A stretch of DNA of 64,000 nucleotides from Williamsoniiplasma lucivorax ATCC 49196 (GCF_000518285.1 NZ_JADH01000005.1:1-64000), one strand, 5' to 3'. Shown: positions 20,113 to 31,159, counted from the stretch's first letter. Numbers and translations are program-made. Notes: a model not told the origin generated them from the letters alone.

Positions 20113-21150
20113 ATGGCAATCACTAGTTTAGAAGAAAAATTAAATCCATCCAAACCAACCACACTTACATCATCAACTTTATCTGCTCAAGAAGTTAATA
20201 AATCTTTGAAAACTAGATTAACTTCAATGAGAACAAAAATGAAAGCCAAAAGAACAACCAAGCGTGAAGATAATGTTTTTTTGCAAATGATTTGAATTAC
20301 TCCCGCTTTAGCTTTTATTGCTTTGTTCATTTTCTTTTCAGCTTTTATTGTTTTTAAAAATGGATTTAACTCTTTCCCATTAGATATTAAATGAGCCTTT
20401 ACTTTTAAAGTGTTTGAAGTGGTGGCCCACGACCCAACATTCCAAAGAGCTTTAATTAACTCATTGTTATATGTGGTTGTGACTGTTCCAATTGGTCTTG
20501 TCTTTTCCATCGGAATTGCCAAAGCACTAGCATCGTTGTTAAGTAAAAGAACATTTTCTTTCTTACAAGGATTATTCTTTTTACCATATGTCACTAGTGC
20601 GATGGCTGTGGCGATGGCCTTTGCTTTCATGTTCAGTTCTAATTCAGCAGGGATTTTTAACAAAATCTTTGGGCTTTTTGGAATTGAAGCAATTAAGTGA
20701 TTAGAAGATCCAAAATATGCGATTTTAACCGTTTTAATTTTTGGTATTTGGCGATCATTACCGTTTCAAATTGTGATGTTAACCACCGCTTTCATGCGCA
20801 TTAACACTCAGTATTACGCTGCCGCTAGTGCTGATGGCATGAAAAAATGAAAACAATTTTGAAGAATTAGTATTCCCCAAATTGTACCGACAATCATTTA
20901 TTTAACAACCGTTGGCATCATTGGTTCATTTAAAGCTTTTCCATTAGGATTATTTGGTTCTGAAAAAAAGGCTGAATCAGTTAATGCCCAAACTATTGTC
21001 TTTTGAATTTATGACCGCACCACTGGAACCGGGGGAATTCAATCCAACCAAATGGCTGGAGCAGCATCTATCATTCTCTTGGCAATTATTTTAGTTGTGA
21101 CCATCATCAACCGTCGGGTAGCCAAAGTATTAAGTAAAAGATATCGCTAG
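20113..21150 (+). CDS. sugar ABC transporter permease 1
   Basis: 345 aa, starting one base after the ATPase stop. A basic N-terminal tail of about 57 residues precedes the first helix (WITPALAFIALFIFFSAFIV). The EAA-type loop that docks the ATPase is visible as YAAASADGMKKWKQFWRISI. It is the MalF/UgpA-type membrane subunit that forms half of the channel. It ends in TAG at 21148-21150. Confidence 0.85.
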
Positions 21151-21158
21151 GAGGAATT

Positions 21159-22388
21159 ATGACACCAAAAAATAACCAAGATTTGACCCAAACTACTTTG
21201 GCCCAACAGTTAACTAATGTTAATCAACAAGATAATTTGCAAGCTAGTCGCTTATTAATCAAAAAACAAAAACATGATTTAACAGTTGAAAAAAATCATC
21301 AACGCACTTTGTTTTGAGAAAACAAAAAAAGCAAAGCAAGCAATACTTTGATTAAAACGTTGATTTCGCTCTTTTTTAGCATTGAATTTTTCTTAAGAGA
21401 AAAATTCAAAAAAGTCAGACATTATTCATTTTTAAAACTTGTGCATAAGAAAAAAGAATTTACCTCAAGAATGGCTGGCGAAAACATTAAAAGCAAACTA
21501 ATCATGATGTTGATTAGATTTGTCTTTTTAGCCTTGATGGGGGTAATTGTCATCTTTCCATTCTATTGAATGGTTTCAATTGCTTTTCGTTCACCAACCG
21601 AAATTAATGATGCAGCTTCTGGTCAAATGTCACTATGACCACAAACTTGATCACTTGAAGCTTTTAATATGTTATTTAATAATCCAAAAGCTGAATTAAA
21701 TATCACCACAGCCATCGGAATCTCATTTGCTGTCAGCATTACTTCGATTGCTACCCAAACTTCCATTTCTTTAATTGGTGGATTTGGGATATCACACTTA
21801 AGAACACGCGCCAACGAATTCTTCGTCATGGTCTTGTTAGCAGCAATGATGCTACCAGGTGAAGCATTACTTGTTGGGCAATATTTAATTGCCACCAAGT
21901 TAGATATGAAAGAAACATTTGCAGCTTTATTTGTGCCTTTTTTAGGTAATGCATTCACTATTTTCTTATTTATGAATGCTTTTGATGGAATTACTGATTC
22001 GATCAAAAAAGCGGCGAGAATTGATGGGGTTTCAGATTTTAAATTCTTTTGAAAAGTAGCTCTACCTCTTGTTAAACCAATTATTTTTACATCTGTTTTG
22101 ATGGCTTTCATTACTTCTTGAAATTCAATTCTATGACCACAAATGGTAATTATTGAAAATAAAAAACTCTATACACTACCAATGATTTTATGAAACATTA
22201 TGAATTCAACTGGTGACCCACAAAGTGTCTGAGCTATTGATTTACCTGATGGAGGAAAATTAATGGACCCACAAAATTTAAAAATGGCAGCTTCGATTAT
22301 CGCTATTGTCCCAATGTTTATTATTTTCGTTTTAACTAAGAAATATCTAATTCGCGGAATTACTAATAAGAACGGATCAAAAGAATAA
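21159..22388 (+). CDS. sugar ABC transporter permease 2
   Basis: 409 aa with GGAGG before the ATG, overlapping nothing. A long hydrophilic N-terminus (about 110 residues) precedes the first helix. The EAA loop reads AARIDGVSDFKFFWKVALPL. It is a MalG/UgpE-type partner of permease 1. It closes the operon; a strong terminator follows at 22458. Confidence 0.85.
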
Positions 22389-22457
22389 GCTTAATTTTGT
22401 TTTAAAAAATATAAAACCACTTTGATTATCGCTAATTAATAACCAAAAAACCAATCA

Positions 22458-22505
22458 AACCAAGCAAAAACCTTTGTTTTTATAAAGGTTTTTGCTTGGT
22501 TTTCA
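22458..22505 (+). terminator. terminator of the sugar ABC operon
   Basis: A long near-perfect stem AACCAAGCAAAAACCTTT/AAAGGTTTTTGCTTGGTT followed by TTT. Confidence 0.8.
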
Positions 22506-22607
22506 TCATTCTTTCAGAACTATATATTCAATCATTTTACTATTAACAGCTAATTTAATTTATATTCTTATAAGGTTTTGCAAAGATAAAATATTTTTTA
22601 AATTAAT

Positions 22608-22636
22608 TGTGTTTTTTCAAATTAATTTGCTATCAT
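22608..22636 (+). promoter_or_regulatory. probable promoter of the uraA leader
   Basis: TTGTGT (22608-22613) and TATCAT (22631-22636) are separated by 17 bases, which would start transcription near 22643, upstream of the structured leader. Confidence 0.4.
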
Positions 22637-22642
22637 TTCATA

Positions 22643-22772
22643 AGGGCAAAGGATATTATGGAAAAATTAACAATTTGAAATGGTTTAGGCAAGATAGCGA
22701 AGTTGCACCTAGCAATTCAAATTTTATTTCCTATATTTTTAAAAACTAATCATTTATTTGATTAGTTTTTTT
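22643..22772 (+). promoter_or_regulatory. structured, terminator-ended leader of the nucleobase permease (candidate riboswitch)
   Basis: An 8-bp stem AATTTGAA/TTCAAATT (22672-22679 with 22716-22723) encloses an internal loop. Inside is a second stem TAGGCAA/TTGCACCTA (22686-22692 with 22703-22711, 2-nt bulge) with a 10-base loop. It is followed by an intrinsic terminator AAACTAATCA/TGATTAGTTT plus T-run (22744-22772), only 11 bases before the ribosome binding site. This is the layout of a transcription-attenuating regulator. It does not match the purine, 2'-dG or PyrR-binding consensus that I know. Confidence 0.5.
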
Positions 22773-22793
22773 ATGCTAAAGAAAAGGAGAAAA

Positions 22794-24254
22794 ATGAAAG
22801 AAAATAAAAACACAAAAAACATCGTTGTTGAAAACAACGATTCAGCAGAAAATAATATTCATCTACTTTTAGACGTTCATGAACGTCCTAAAAGTAAGGC
22901 GCAATGAATTCTACTTTCATTGCAACATGTTTTTGCCATGTTTGGTGCAACAGTTTTAGTTCCATTGATTATCAATGGAATTGCAACAAGTACAAAAAAT
23001 CCTGTCTATCCAGGTGAAGTGATGAATATCTCGATGGCTTTGTTTTGTAGCGGGGTTGGAACATTGATCTATATTGCTTTAACAGCTGCTAAGGTGCCGA
23101 TGTATTTGGGTAGTTCATTTGCTTACATGAGTGGAATTGGGGCTGCTTATCCATTATATGGTAATGCCACATTTGTCGCAATTATGCTTGTTGGGGTTAT
23201 TTATATAATTTTTGGAACTATTATCCATTTCCTTGGAAAAGATTTTTTAGAAAAAATCTTACCAGCTATTGTGATTGGTCCGATGATTATCATCATCGGA
23301 ATGAGTGTTGCTCCCACAGCAATTAATAACACCGGTTTAAATTCCAACAATTGAACAGAATCATATTCAAATTGAATTGGCATTGGAATTGCGGCATTTA
23401 CATTTTTAGTAACAATCATTGCTTCTTTGAAATTAAAAGGTTTTGGTAAAATGGTGGCGATTATTATTGGCGTAGTTGCGGGGTATATTTTCAGCGCCAT
23501 CTTACACTTCGCCATTCCAGATGCAAATATTTTAAATGTAGATTTATTAAATAATACAAGTAAGTGGGAATGGTACCCATCATTTAAAGGTTTTTGGAAT
23601 GATATTAAACCAAGTGATATTGGTGCTGCTATTTTAACAGTGACACCATTAGCAATTATCGCAATGGCTGAGCATATTGGCGACCACATTAGTATGGGTT
23701 ATTTAACTGGTAAAAATTTTGTTAAAAACCCTGGCATTCATCGTACTTTAATTGCTGATGGTGTTTCAATTATTTTTGATGGAATGGTTGGAGGACCACC
23801 AAATACAACATATGGCGAAAATGCGTCTGTTGTTGGAATGACAAAAGTTGCGTCGGTTTGAGTTACTGGATTGGCCGCTATTATGGCAATTATTCTGTCG
23901 TTTGTCGCCCCAGTTAACCAATTGATTTTAATGATGCCAAAACCGGTTATGGGCGGAATTAGTATTATCATGTTTGGTTTTATTGCAACCAACGGAATTA
24001 GAATTTTAGCTAAAAATAATATCGACTTTCAGAATATGCGTAACATTATTATTATGTCCACCGTTTTAGTAATAGGTTTAGGTGGAGCAGTATTAGGATT
24101 TACTTCAGGAAATAGTAAATTATTATTATCAGGATCTGCTTTAGCAGCATTTATTGGCGTGATCTTGAACTTAGTCTTACCGCAAAATATTAATCAAGGT
24201 TTTCATATTTATCACTATTTAAAAAGTAAATTTAAATCTCGAAAAAAAGATTAA
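22794..24254 (+). CDS. uraA: uracil-type NCS2 nucleobase permease
   Basis: 486 aa with AAAGGAGA before the ATG. After a polar N-terminus come the family words LSLQHVFAMFGATVLVPL, AMAEHIGDH and GGPPNTTYGENASV, which fit UraA/PyrP rather than xanthine carriers. It has about 12-14 membrane helices. It imports uracil (or a related base) for salvage, needed because Mollicutes usually lack pyrimidine synthesis. The terminator-ended leader suggests control by a metabolite or by translation. Confidence 0.8.
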
Positions 24255-24331
24255 ACTTTGCTTTCTGAAATTGATTCTTGATTAACAAATGTTGTGATGA
24301 AATTTAAAAAGTCAACTTAGATTATAGTATC

Positions 24332-24365
24332 AAAAAGACACCATCTTGAAAAAATAGTGTCTTTT
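24332..24365. terminator. terminator between uraA and glucokinase
   Basis: The stem AAAAGACAC/GTGTCTTTT has A/T runs on both sides, so it can serve the converging genes uraA and the glucokinase. Confidence 0.55.
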
Positions 24366-24387
24366 GCATTTCACATTTAAATAAATT

Positions 24388-24498
24388 TAGCAAATGTTAA
24401 AGCGACACCCCATATAGAATCAAAGGTTTTTTAATCATTCATGCAACGATTATCTTAGGGGATGATGTTTAAAACTAGCATTTGCTATTGGGTGTGTC
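24388..24498. repeat. crossing inverted repeats (possible pseudoknot)
   Basis: TAGCAAATG (24388-24396) pairs with CATTTGCTA (24479-24487), while ACACCC (24405-24410) pairs with GGGTGT (24490-24495). The two pairings cross, giving a pseudoknot topology. It lies in the gap between convergent genes, so it may be part of a 3' end or a small RNA. Confidence 0.3.
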
Positions 24499-24541
24499 AT
24501 TTGATGTCTTTTTTTATACGTAAAGTTAGATTTTATTTTTT

Positions 24542-25510
24542 TTATTTATCTGTTTCGCTATTTTTCAAAGCATAATAAGCAGCTCCAATAAGTCCAGCTT
24601 TATTTCCTAAAACTGCTTGTTTCACCAAGATCTTATTTTGTTGAAATGGCAAAAGTAATTTGTTTAAATCATGACGAATAATTTCTAAGAGGTTCTCCCC
24701 CATTTGGCTTCCACCTCCACCAACAATGATTATTTTTGGATTCAAAGCAAAAACCATTGTTGACATATGAGCAACTAAAGGTTTTAAACATTTACTCAAT
24801 AAGTCTCTGATTACTTGTGGTTTATTTGCTTGTTGATATACAACAGCAATTTTTTCCAAACTTAGATCTTGATGAGGATGAAAGTATTTATTTAACTCTT
24901 GATTGTTTTCGATTTTTAAATAATGTTTAAAAGTTTTAGCTAGACTAGTCGCTGAATTTGCAGCTTCCAAACAATTTGGCAAACCACAAGTACAAGCGAA
25001 AATGTTTTGGTGATTGCCACCATGTCCAAATTCACCAGCAAAACCGTTTTCACCAAGAAAAAGTTGACCATTCAAAATGATTGCTCCACCAATTCCAGTG
25101 CCTAGAGTATAAAAGATTTCATTGGCAGTTTGGTTTCCGGCACCAACTCAAAACTCTCCCAAAGCGGCAGCATTAGCATCATTTAAAATAAAGATATCTT
25201 TCACTCCTAAGTCATAATTTTTCAATTCAGCTTTTAAATCAAAATCAACTCATCCTAAATTGTAAGCCCCTAATATCACTCCAGTTTTCACATCAATAAA
25301 ACCTGGTGTGGCAAAACCAATTGCTTGAATATCACTTTTAAAATCATAGTTTTTGCTTGCTAATTCTTTTTTAACTTCACTAATTAAGTGCGGCAAAAGT
25401 TGAACCACGTTATTTCCAATCACAAAATCGTGTTCCACAATTCCTTGTTGATTCACAACACCAACTTTTGCACTAGTTCCGCCTAAATCAATGCCTAAAA
25501 ACTTTTTCAT
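24542..25510 (-). CDS. glcK: ROK-family glucokinase
   Basis: 322 aa. It starts MKKFLGIDLGGTSAKVGVV (the phosphate-binding motif of ROK kinases) and has the zinc/structural cysteine motif CTCGLPNCLE preceded by GHGG. NPKIIIVGGGGSQMG near the C-terminus is also typical. It phosphorylates glucose, or another hexose brought in by the ABC system, to the 6-phosphate. UGA Trp codons break the frame under the standard code. It is transcribed alone, towards the uraA terminator region. Confidence 0.82.
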
Positions 25511-25748
25511 ACTAACTCCTTCTTATCAAATTTTGATTCTCTTATCGAGATTGAAAATATTTTATCTACAAGTTTAATTTTAGATGTTTTTGTTCTGTTT
25601 GAGATAGTTTTATCAAAACATTTTTATCAAAACATTTATTGTTAAATTTTCAAAATCTAAAACGCGAATTGCTATTAATATAAAAGAACCTTTCACCATT
25701 AATGTTTTTGTTCACTAACATTTAATGTTCTAATTAAGAAAATTAAAT

Positions 25749-25783
25749 TTAAAAAAGTCAAACAAATGTAGTTTGACTTTAAA
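25749..25783 (-). terminator. terminator of the repeat lipoprotein gene
   Basis: AAAGTCAAAC/GTTTGACTTT stem followed on the minus strand by TTTTTT, 4 bases past the lipoprotein stop. Confidence 0.75.
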
Positions 25784-25786
25784 ACT

Positions 25787-27313
25787 CTAATCTTTGCCGT
25801 CATCAAATCACTGTATTGTGGCTATACCAGCATACTTATTATGAATAGGACTAATCTGAATTCAGGCTTTACTTTTTCTGATGTTAAATGAGATGTAATC
25901 AATTTCATCACGCTTTAGTTTAGGTAATCTTTGACGAATTGTTGGATGATTAAAGAACGCATTCAAAAGATTCTCTGGGTTAGGATGGTGAAAATTACTA
26001 AATACTATTTTTAGATCACCCTCTTTGAAATATATTAGTAAGTTATAAGATAGTAGAAACGAACCCATATATTCTTCATTGTTGTCTTTGACTTTGATGA
26101 CTGCATGGCTGTTGGTTGGGTAATCTTTAATTTCAAAGTCAGAATTACTTAAATTATCATATTTTGACAATACATCTGAATTATGATTAACAAAGACATT
26201 AATAAGATAATCACGTTCATAACCAATTAATTTATCAAAATCTACTTGTAAAACTGAAAGCTGGCTAATATCTTTTTTTAACTTAAATGTCACATTAAAT
26301 TTTTCTTTATAAATTTGATTATCCCCCAAGACTTCAATTGTTGCTTTATTTTGGAAATCATTTTGGATTACATGAAAATTATCAATTTGTAACCCATCGA
26401 ATTGCGGAACATCATTATTTACTTTCATAAAAGCATTAATAATGGTTTCATCTTTGCTATTATTTAATTTTGGTAATTTGGTTATTATTTGGATAATTTC
26501 GTTGGCGTCGGTTTTTGTTTTAAATGTTAAATTAAAGCTACCTTGATAATCTTTGTTACTTGCCTTAATCAAAATGGTGGCACTTTTTTTAGAAGTAACG
26601 TTAATATAGAGATCTTTTTCTTGCAAATTATTAACCTCATCTTGATCTTTTTTATTTGCTTTATAAAAAGCTAATAAAATTGTTTCTGGGTTATTTTTCT
26701 GGATTTCATTTAACTCCACTGTTTGGCTAAGATCTTTTTTCAATCCAAATTTAATATTAAAAATGCCTTGATAATTTTCATCACTTTCTTTAATAGCAAT
26801 CTTTGCTGAAGAATTTTCTTGATCAATATTTATCAACAAATCTTCCACCCTTAATTGATTGATTTCTTGTTGCTGCTGTTTTTCTGTTTTAAAAAAAGCA
26901 CTTATGATTGTTTTGTTTTTGCTGTCATTTATTTTGTGCAAGTCAATTGTTTGACTAAGATCTTTTTTTAATCCAAATTTAATATAAAATGAGCCTTGAT
27001 AATCCTTGTTACTTTCTTTAATAGAAACAATGACAATATTATTAGTTTCTTGTTTTTTTAATTCAAAATCATCAACTCCTAATTCGTGAATTTGTTTAAC
27101 GTGTTGATTAATGTTAATAAAAGCTTCAATAATTGTTGTTGCCTCTTTGCTCTTTAATTTTGGTAATACTTTGACCACACTTTCTACTTGACTAATATCT
27201 ATTTTTGTTCGATTTGTTATGGTTGTTATACTTGGTTTATCACAAGCCACTACAGTCAACATTGTAGTTCCAATAATAGAAAAGATTCCAAGCATCGTTA
27301 ATAGTTTTTTCAT
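25787..27313 (-). CDS. lipoprotein with tandem internal repeats
   Basis: 508 aa. Signal peptide with lipobox LTVVAC at about residues 19-24, so it is a membrane-anchored lipoprotein. About six modules of 70-80 residues follow, each with words like KKDLSQT, ETIILAFYKAN and NKDYQGSFNLTF, a repeat style common in Spiroplasma/Entomoplasma surface lipoproteins. The last 26 residues follow a UGA Trp codon. A Fur-like palindrome overlaps its promoter region. Its role is unknown; surface contact or ligand binding is likely. Confidence 0.75.
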
Positions 27314-27339
27314 TTTGAAAATCCCCTTCTTTTATACAA

Positions 27340-27357
27340 ATGAGAATCACTTCTCAT
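27340..27357 (-). promoter_or_regulatory. Fur-like palindrome at lipoprotein promoter
   Basis: ATGAGAA-TCAC-TTCTCAT, an 18-bp inverted repeat. On the minus strand it lies just upstream of TGTATAAAA (-10) and the GAAGGGG ribosome binding site of the lipoprotein. It resembles TGAGAATnATTCTCA-type metal-regulator boxes. Confidence 0.4.
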
Positions 27358-27771
27358 AATAGATTAGGGAAAAAAGTTCAAAATTTTGCATTTTTTTAAA
27401 AAAACTTTATTTTTCAATGATTTTTTTAACGAAATTAGCACTTTTTACAAAAAACCCTTTTTCAAGGGGTATCCTTGACATGATTTAATTTAAGATTGTT
27501 GTATTTCATTGATTCATCAAAGAATTGGCTATTCGGCTTTGATTATATGTTTTAGAGTTTTGGATAAAATTTATTCAATAAAAGTTGAGTAAAAAACAAA
27601 AAATGTCTCTAGACTGAACCCATAAGAGTAGACATTAAATAAAAAACGTTTATCTCTATTAGTTTACTACAAGATTAGAGTATGCTAAGGACACCACATG
27701 CCAAAAAACCATCAATAAAACGTGTATATCGGCACACCCTTTTTATTATTTTACAACATAATATATCAAGA
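27358..27771. other. gene-free gap
   Basis: No coding frame is supported. It holds a minus-strand hairpin AATGTCT/AGACATT with a T-run (27590-27636), which could end the restriction-modification transcript. The words CTAGACTGAACCCATAAGAGTAGACA inside it recall IS3-type ends, but there is no second end or transposase. Confidence 0.35.
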
Positions 27772-28635
27772 CTATTTCAATACTTTATTTAAAATACCTT
27801 CTTCAAGATCTTTTAAAATATATAAGTGCTCAATTGAATCATAAGTTTCATTTAAATTATTTTTCGCCTGTTTCCATCCAATTCCATCAGTAATTCAAAT
27901 AAAAGTGACATTTTTATTATTAACCAATTCTCCATTTAAGCTTTTATAACTTCTAGCAGTTTCATTTAGTTTTGAACCATTGCTACCATAAAAATTTACT
28001 TCAATTAAATAGATCATTTTGTTAGTTTTGACAACAAAATCAAATCTTTTTTCAGCAAATTTTACATTTTCTTGATTATGAAATTCAATATCAACACCAT
28101 ATGTTTCTTTAATATCTTTTTTACTAAATTGTCGATGATAGACAATATCATGAGCAACATTGGAAAGAAAATTTTCAACAATGTTTTCCATTGATGTTCC
28201 AGTTCTGTTTTTTCTGGCATTACTATCCAAACCAACTTCAACCCCAAGAATATAGTCATCAATATTAGAAATTTTATTTTCAGATAATAATCTGAAAATC
28301 CCAGTTTCTTGTAAGAATTTTGTATATTCTTCAGGTGCATTATTATTCTTTTTAAAATCAAAGATTTTTAATTTTTCATCAATCACTCCGACTTGATTAT
28401 TTCTTAAAGCTAACATAATTGGAATTGCTTTAATTACATCTGGATTTTTATCCATCAGTTTTAAAAACTCTGTTTCAATCTTATCCAATGGCACGCCATT
28501 TAAATTATTTAAAATATTCAATTCATCTCTATATTCCAATACTTTAAGATATACTTTTTCAAAATCTGTAAAATACTTATAATCAGCAATGGTTGGCTTT
28601 AAATTTGCCATTAAATCTTCAAAAGTTTTCATCAT
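27772..28635 (-). CDS. dpnB: DpnII-type restriction endonuclease (GATC)
   Basis: 287 aa, the normal DpnII length. The C-terminal catalytic region reads EKRFDFVVKTNKMIYLIEVN followed by FYGSNGSKLNETARSYK, the family core with a PD-(D/E)xK-type site (D...ExN). It cuts unmethylated GATC. The last 40 residues follow a UGA Trp codon. It starts 12 bases after the methylase stop, so both are on one mRNA, methylase first. Confidence 0.85.
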
Positions 28636-28647
28636 TTTTACCTCATC

Positions 28648-29478
28648 TTAATAATTATAAATTATTGTTTCTACCCCAAATCTTTGGTCACTTTTAGAAT
28701 TGATCATACGTTTAACATTAACAACATCAATTTTAAAGTCTTTATATAGCTCATTGATTAAAGGTGTGTTGTGATTTGTTAACATCACATAACATCCTCT
28801 CTCACTTAGTTGATGAGCTAATTCAGCTAATCTTTTTTGACCCTCAACTCCAAAAGGATTTTTCGTATAACTATCGAATGTTGTGGCATTAATTAAATCA
28901 TAAGGTGGGTCAAAAAAGATAAAATCACCTTTTTTGGCATGTTTACAAATTTCAGCAAAATCACCATTATTAATCACAACTTTTTTATTTAAGAAGTTGT
29001 GTAAATTAATAATGTTTTCTCGATCATATAAATTAATTTCTAACTTTCCATTTCAAGGAGTATTAAAAAATCCTGACTTGTTCACACGGTACAAACCATT
29101 AAAACAAGTTTTATTTAAATAAATTAATCTTGCTGTTTTTTCTAATTGAGAAATTTGGTTTCAGTTTTCATCTCGATCTCAACTTCTCATTTCATAAAAA
29201 TATTCTTTGGGATTATTTTTATGAGCTTCTTGATGTTTATCAAGAAGCTTCATTAAATTAAGATGATCATCTTTAATTGTTTTATAAGCATCGGTTAGTT
29301 CTGTTGAAATATCATTAATATAAGTTTTATTTTTATTTTGAAGTGCAAGAAAAACTGCCCCACCTCCAACAAATGGTTCAAAATAATTATTAAAATGCTC
29401 AGGTTTACGAACATTTATTTCACTTAATAATTGTCTTTTTCCACCAACTCATTTGATGAAAGGATTAATTTTATTCAT
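28648..29478 (-). CDS. dpnM: DpnM-type DNA adenine methylase (GATC)
   Basis: 276 aa. The N-terminus [15 protein letters not shown] is the AdoMet-binding start of Dam/DpnM methylases, [12 protein letters not shown] is the next motif, and the catalytic DPPYD lies near residue 183. It methylates adenine in GATC and protects the cell from the endonuclease encoded next. It is read through several UGA Trp codons. Confidence 0.88.
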
Positions 29479-29565
29479 TTACTCTCCGATATATTAATTA
29501 TAAATGTTTTATCAAAAATTATCATTCATTAAAAATAGAATATTTTTGGAATTTAAATTAGTTTG

Positions 29566-30075
29566 TTACTTGAATATTTCGTTGTAAGAAATATTTTTTC
29601 AAACCATATCCTCTAAATGATCACCTAGAATACAAAAAAGTGAATCAGGCTCACTAAATATCATGAAAGCACCTTGTAAAACACCACAATTAACACATGT
29701 ATTGGCTGGATATTTAGCCCCCACTGTTTTAGAATACATTTTTTTAATTGATGGGATGTTTGCTAACATTCAAGTTGTTATTTCATCCTCAGAAGAATGA
29801 TCAGGACCGAATAAATCTCCAAATTGTTCAAATTCTTTTATATATTTAGACAATTGATAATTGATTAGATAAGCATATACAGGTGTTGTTTCTTTACACT
29901 TCCAACATTCTCTTTTTCAACAATAAATATTCACCCCTTCTTTGCTTAAAATATTTTTAATAAATTCTTTAGAATTTATAGTTGTTTTACACTTGGGAAA
30001 ATTTGTACACCCAATAAAATACCCATAACTTCCATGTTTAAGTTTCAAAACTCCTTCATCATTAGTACATTTCAT
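29566..30075 (-). CDS. topoisomerase-type zinc-finger protein
   Basis: 169 aa, with AAAGGAG before the ATG at 30073-30075. The N-terminus has GSYGYFIGCTNFPKCK, the C-terminal zinc-finger word of bacterial topoisomerase I (GxFGxFxGCxxYPxCx). It then has CWKC and CVNC, so several zinc sites. No catalytic domain is present. Three UGA Trp codons are read. It sits 87 bases upstream of the GATC methylase on the same strand and may belong to the restriction-modification locus as a DNA-binding accessory. Confidence 0.6.
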
Positions 30076-30165
30076 TTTTAATACTCCTTTATTTTAGCTA
30101 AAATATTTTTATGTTTTACTTACTATTTTTTCAAATAGCTTAAAAATATTGCACATTAGTCTTAA

Positions 30166-30264
30166 AAAACCCAATAAAGATAGACCATTAAAAACTATAA
30201 ACTAAAACCAGTTTATAGTAATGAAATTATTCAATTTCAAATATTAAGTTTATGTTTGGGTTTT
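30166..30264. repeat. nested inverted repeats downstream of tatD
   Basis: Outer arms AAAACCCAA (30166-30174) and TTGGGTTTT (30256-30264) enclose a perfect inner hairpin ACTATAAACT/AGTTTATAGT (30194-30203 with 30210-30219). The position, just after the TatD stop on the minus strand, suggests a 3' end structure. A small palindromic mobile remnant is the alternative. Confidence 0.4.
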
Positions 30265-30278
30265 ATAAAAATTATAGA

Positions 30279-31067
30279 TTATTTATTAATGCCAAAAAAA
30301 CTTGTGGCATTTTTTCTAGTGGCTGCAATTAATTCTTCTTCATTCATGTTTTTTAATTGTGCCAATATTCTTGTTGTTAATGGTAAAAATTTTGGATAAT
30401 TAACAACTTTGTCATATGGTTTAGGAGCTTTGTATGGTGCATCAGATTCAACCATTAAGTTTTTAATTGGGATGTATTTAATAACTTTTGCCAATTCTTT
30501 ATTACGAGTTACTTCTCCATTAATGGAAATATAATATCCTAACTCAACTAGGCGGTCAATTTGTTCTTTAGTCCCATTAAAGTCATGAACAACAACTTCT
30601 TTGCACTTGAAACTTTCAAAAATTTCTAGAGCATCATTAAATGCTTGTTCAGATTGACCAACATCTTTAATATGAGCCATAATTGGTAAATTATGGCTTT
30701 GAGCAATTTTAATTTGCATTTTTAACGCTTCTTTTTGAACCTCAATATAGCGATCAGTTCTTGAATAATCTAAACCAATTTCTCCAATTGCCACCACTTT
30801 ATTAGCATTCGCTAAAATATCTAGTTGTTCATATGCTTCGTTGGCAAACAAATGCACATCATTGGGATGAATTCCCACAATTGCATAAATATTGGCATGC
30901 TTTTCTGCTTGGATCACTGCAATCTTTGAAGATTTGATATCAAATCCGACATTATTAATCAAATCAACGTTTGCTTCAACTGCTCCGCGCACAATATCAG
31001 TTGAAGAAATATCTAAGTCTAAATACAAATTATCGTTTAAGTGCGCATGTACATCATATATTCCCAT
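30279..31067 (-). CDS. TatD-family metal-dependent hydrolase, copy 1
   Basis: 262 aa. The start at 31065-31067 was chosen for AAGGGGTATAAA upstream and because it begins MGIYDVHAHLND with the metal-binding DxHxH. Further TatD motifs: VGIHPNDV, VAIGEIGLDY, IMAHIKD, VVHDFNG and MVESDAPYKAP. TatD proteins are 3'-5' DNases/deoxyribonucleases or related amidohydrolases. A second family member lies next door and is slightly longer. Confidence 0.82.
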   Translation of the reverse strand: MGIYDVHAHLNDNLYLDLDISSTDIVRGAVEANVDLINNVGFDIKSSKIAVIQAEKHANIYAIVGIHPNDVHLFANEAYEQLDILANANKVVAIGEIGLDYSRTDRYIEVQKEALKMQIKIAQSHNLPIMAHIKDVGQSEQAFNDALEIFESFKCKEVVVHDFNGTKEQIDRLVELGYYISINGEVTRNKELAKVIKYIPIKNLMVESDAPYKAPKPYDKVVNYPKFLPLTTRILAQLKNMNEEELIAATRKNATSFFGINK

Positions 31068-31112
31068 TTTATACCCCTTATTCTTTACTTTAATTATCAC
31101 ATTTTTCTAAAA

Positions 31113-31150
31113 AATAAAAGCAATAAATTCACATCAGTGGATTTATTGCT
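31113..31150 (-). terminator. terminator of tatD copy 2
   Basis: AGCAATAAAT/ATTTATTGCT stem followed on the minus strand by TTTTATTTTTT, 10 bases past the copy-2 stop. Confidence 0.7.
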
Positions 31151-31159
31151 GGTTTACTT

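Noticed and set aside
22492-22749. 85-codon + strand frame between the ABC operon and uraA
   Set aside because: It runs through the promoter, the structured leader and the terminator of uraA, has no ribosome binding site, and its content is not protein-like.
27600-27640. IS3-type insertion-sequence end (CTAGACTGAACCCATAAGAGTAGACA)
   Set aside because: Only one short resemblance, no partner end, no transposase or duplication; a terminator hairpin explains the arms better.
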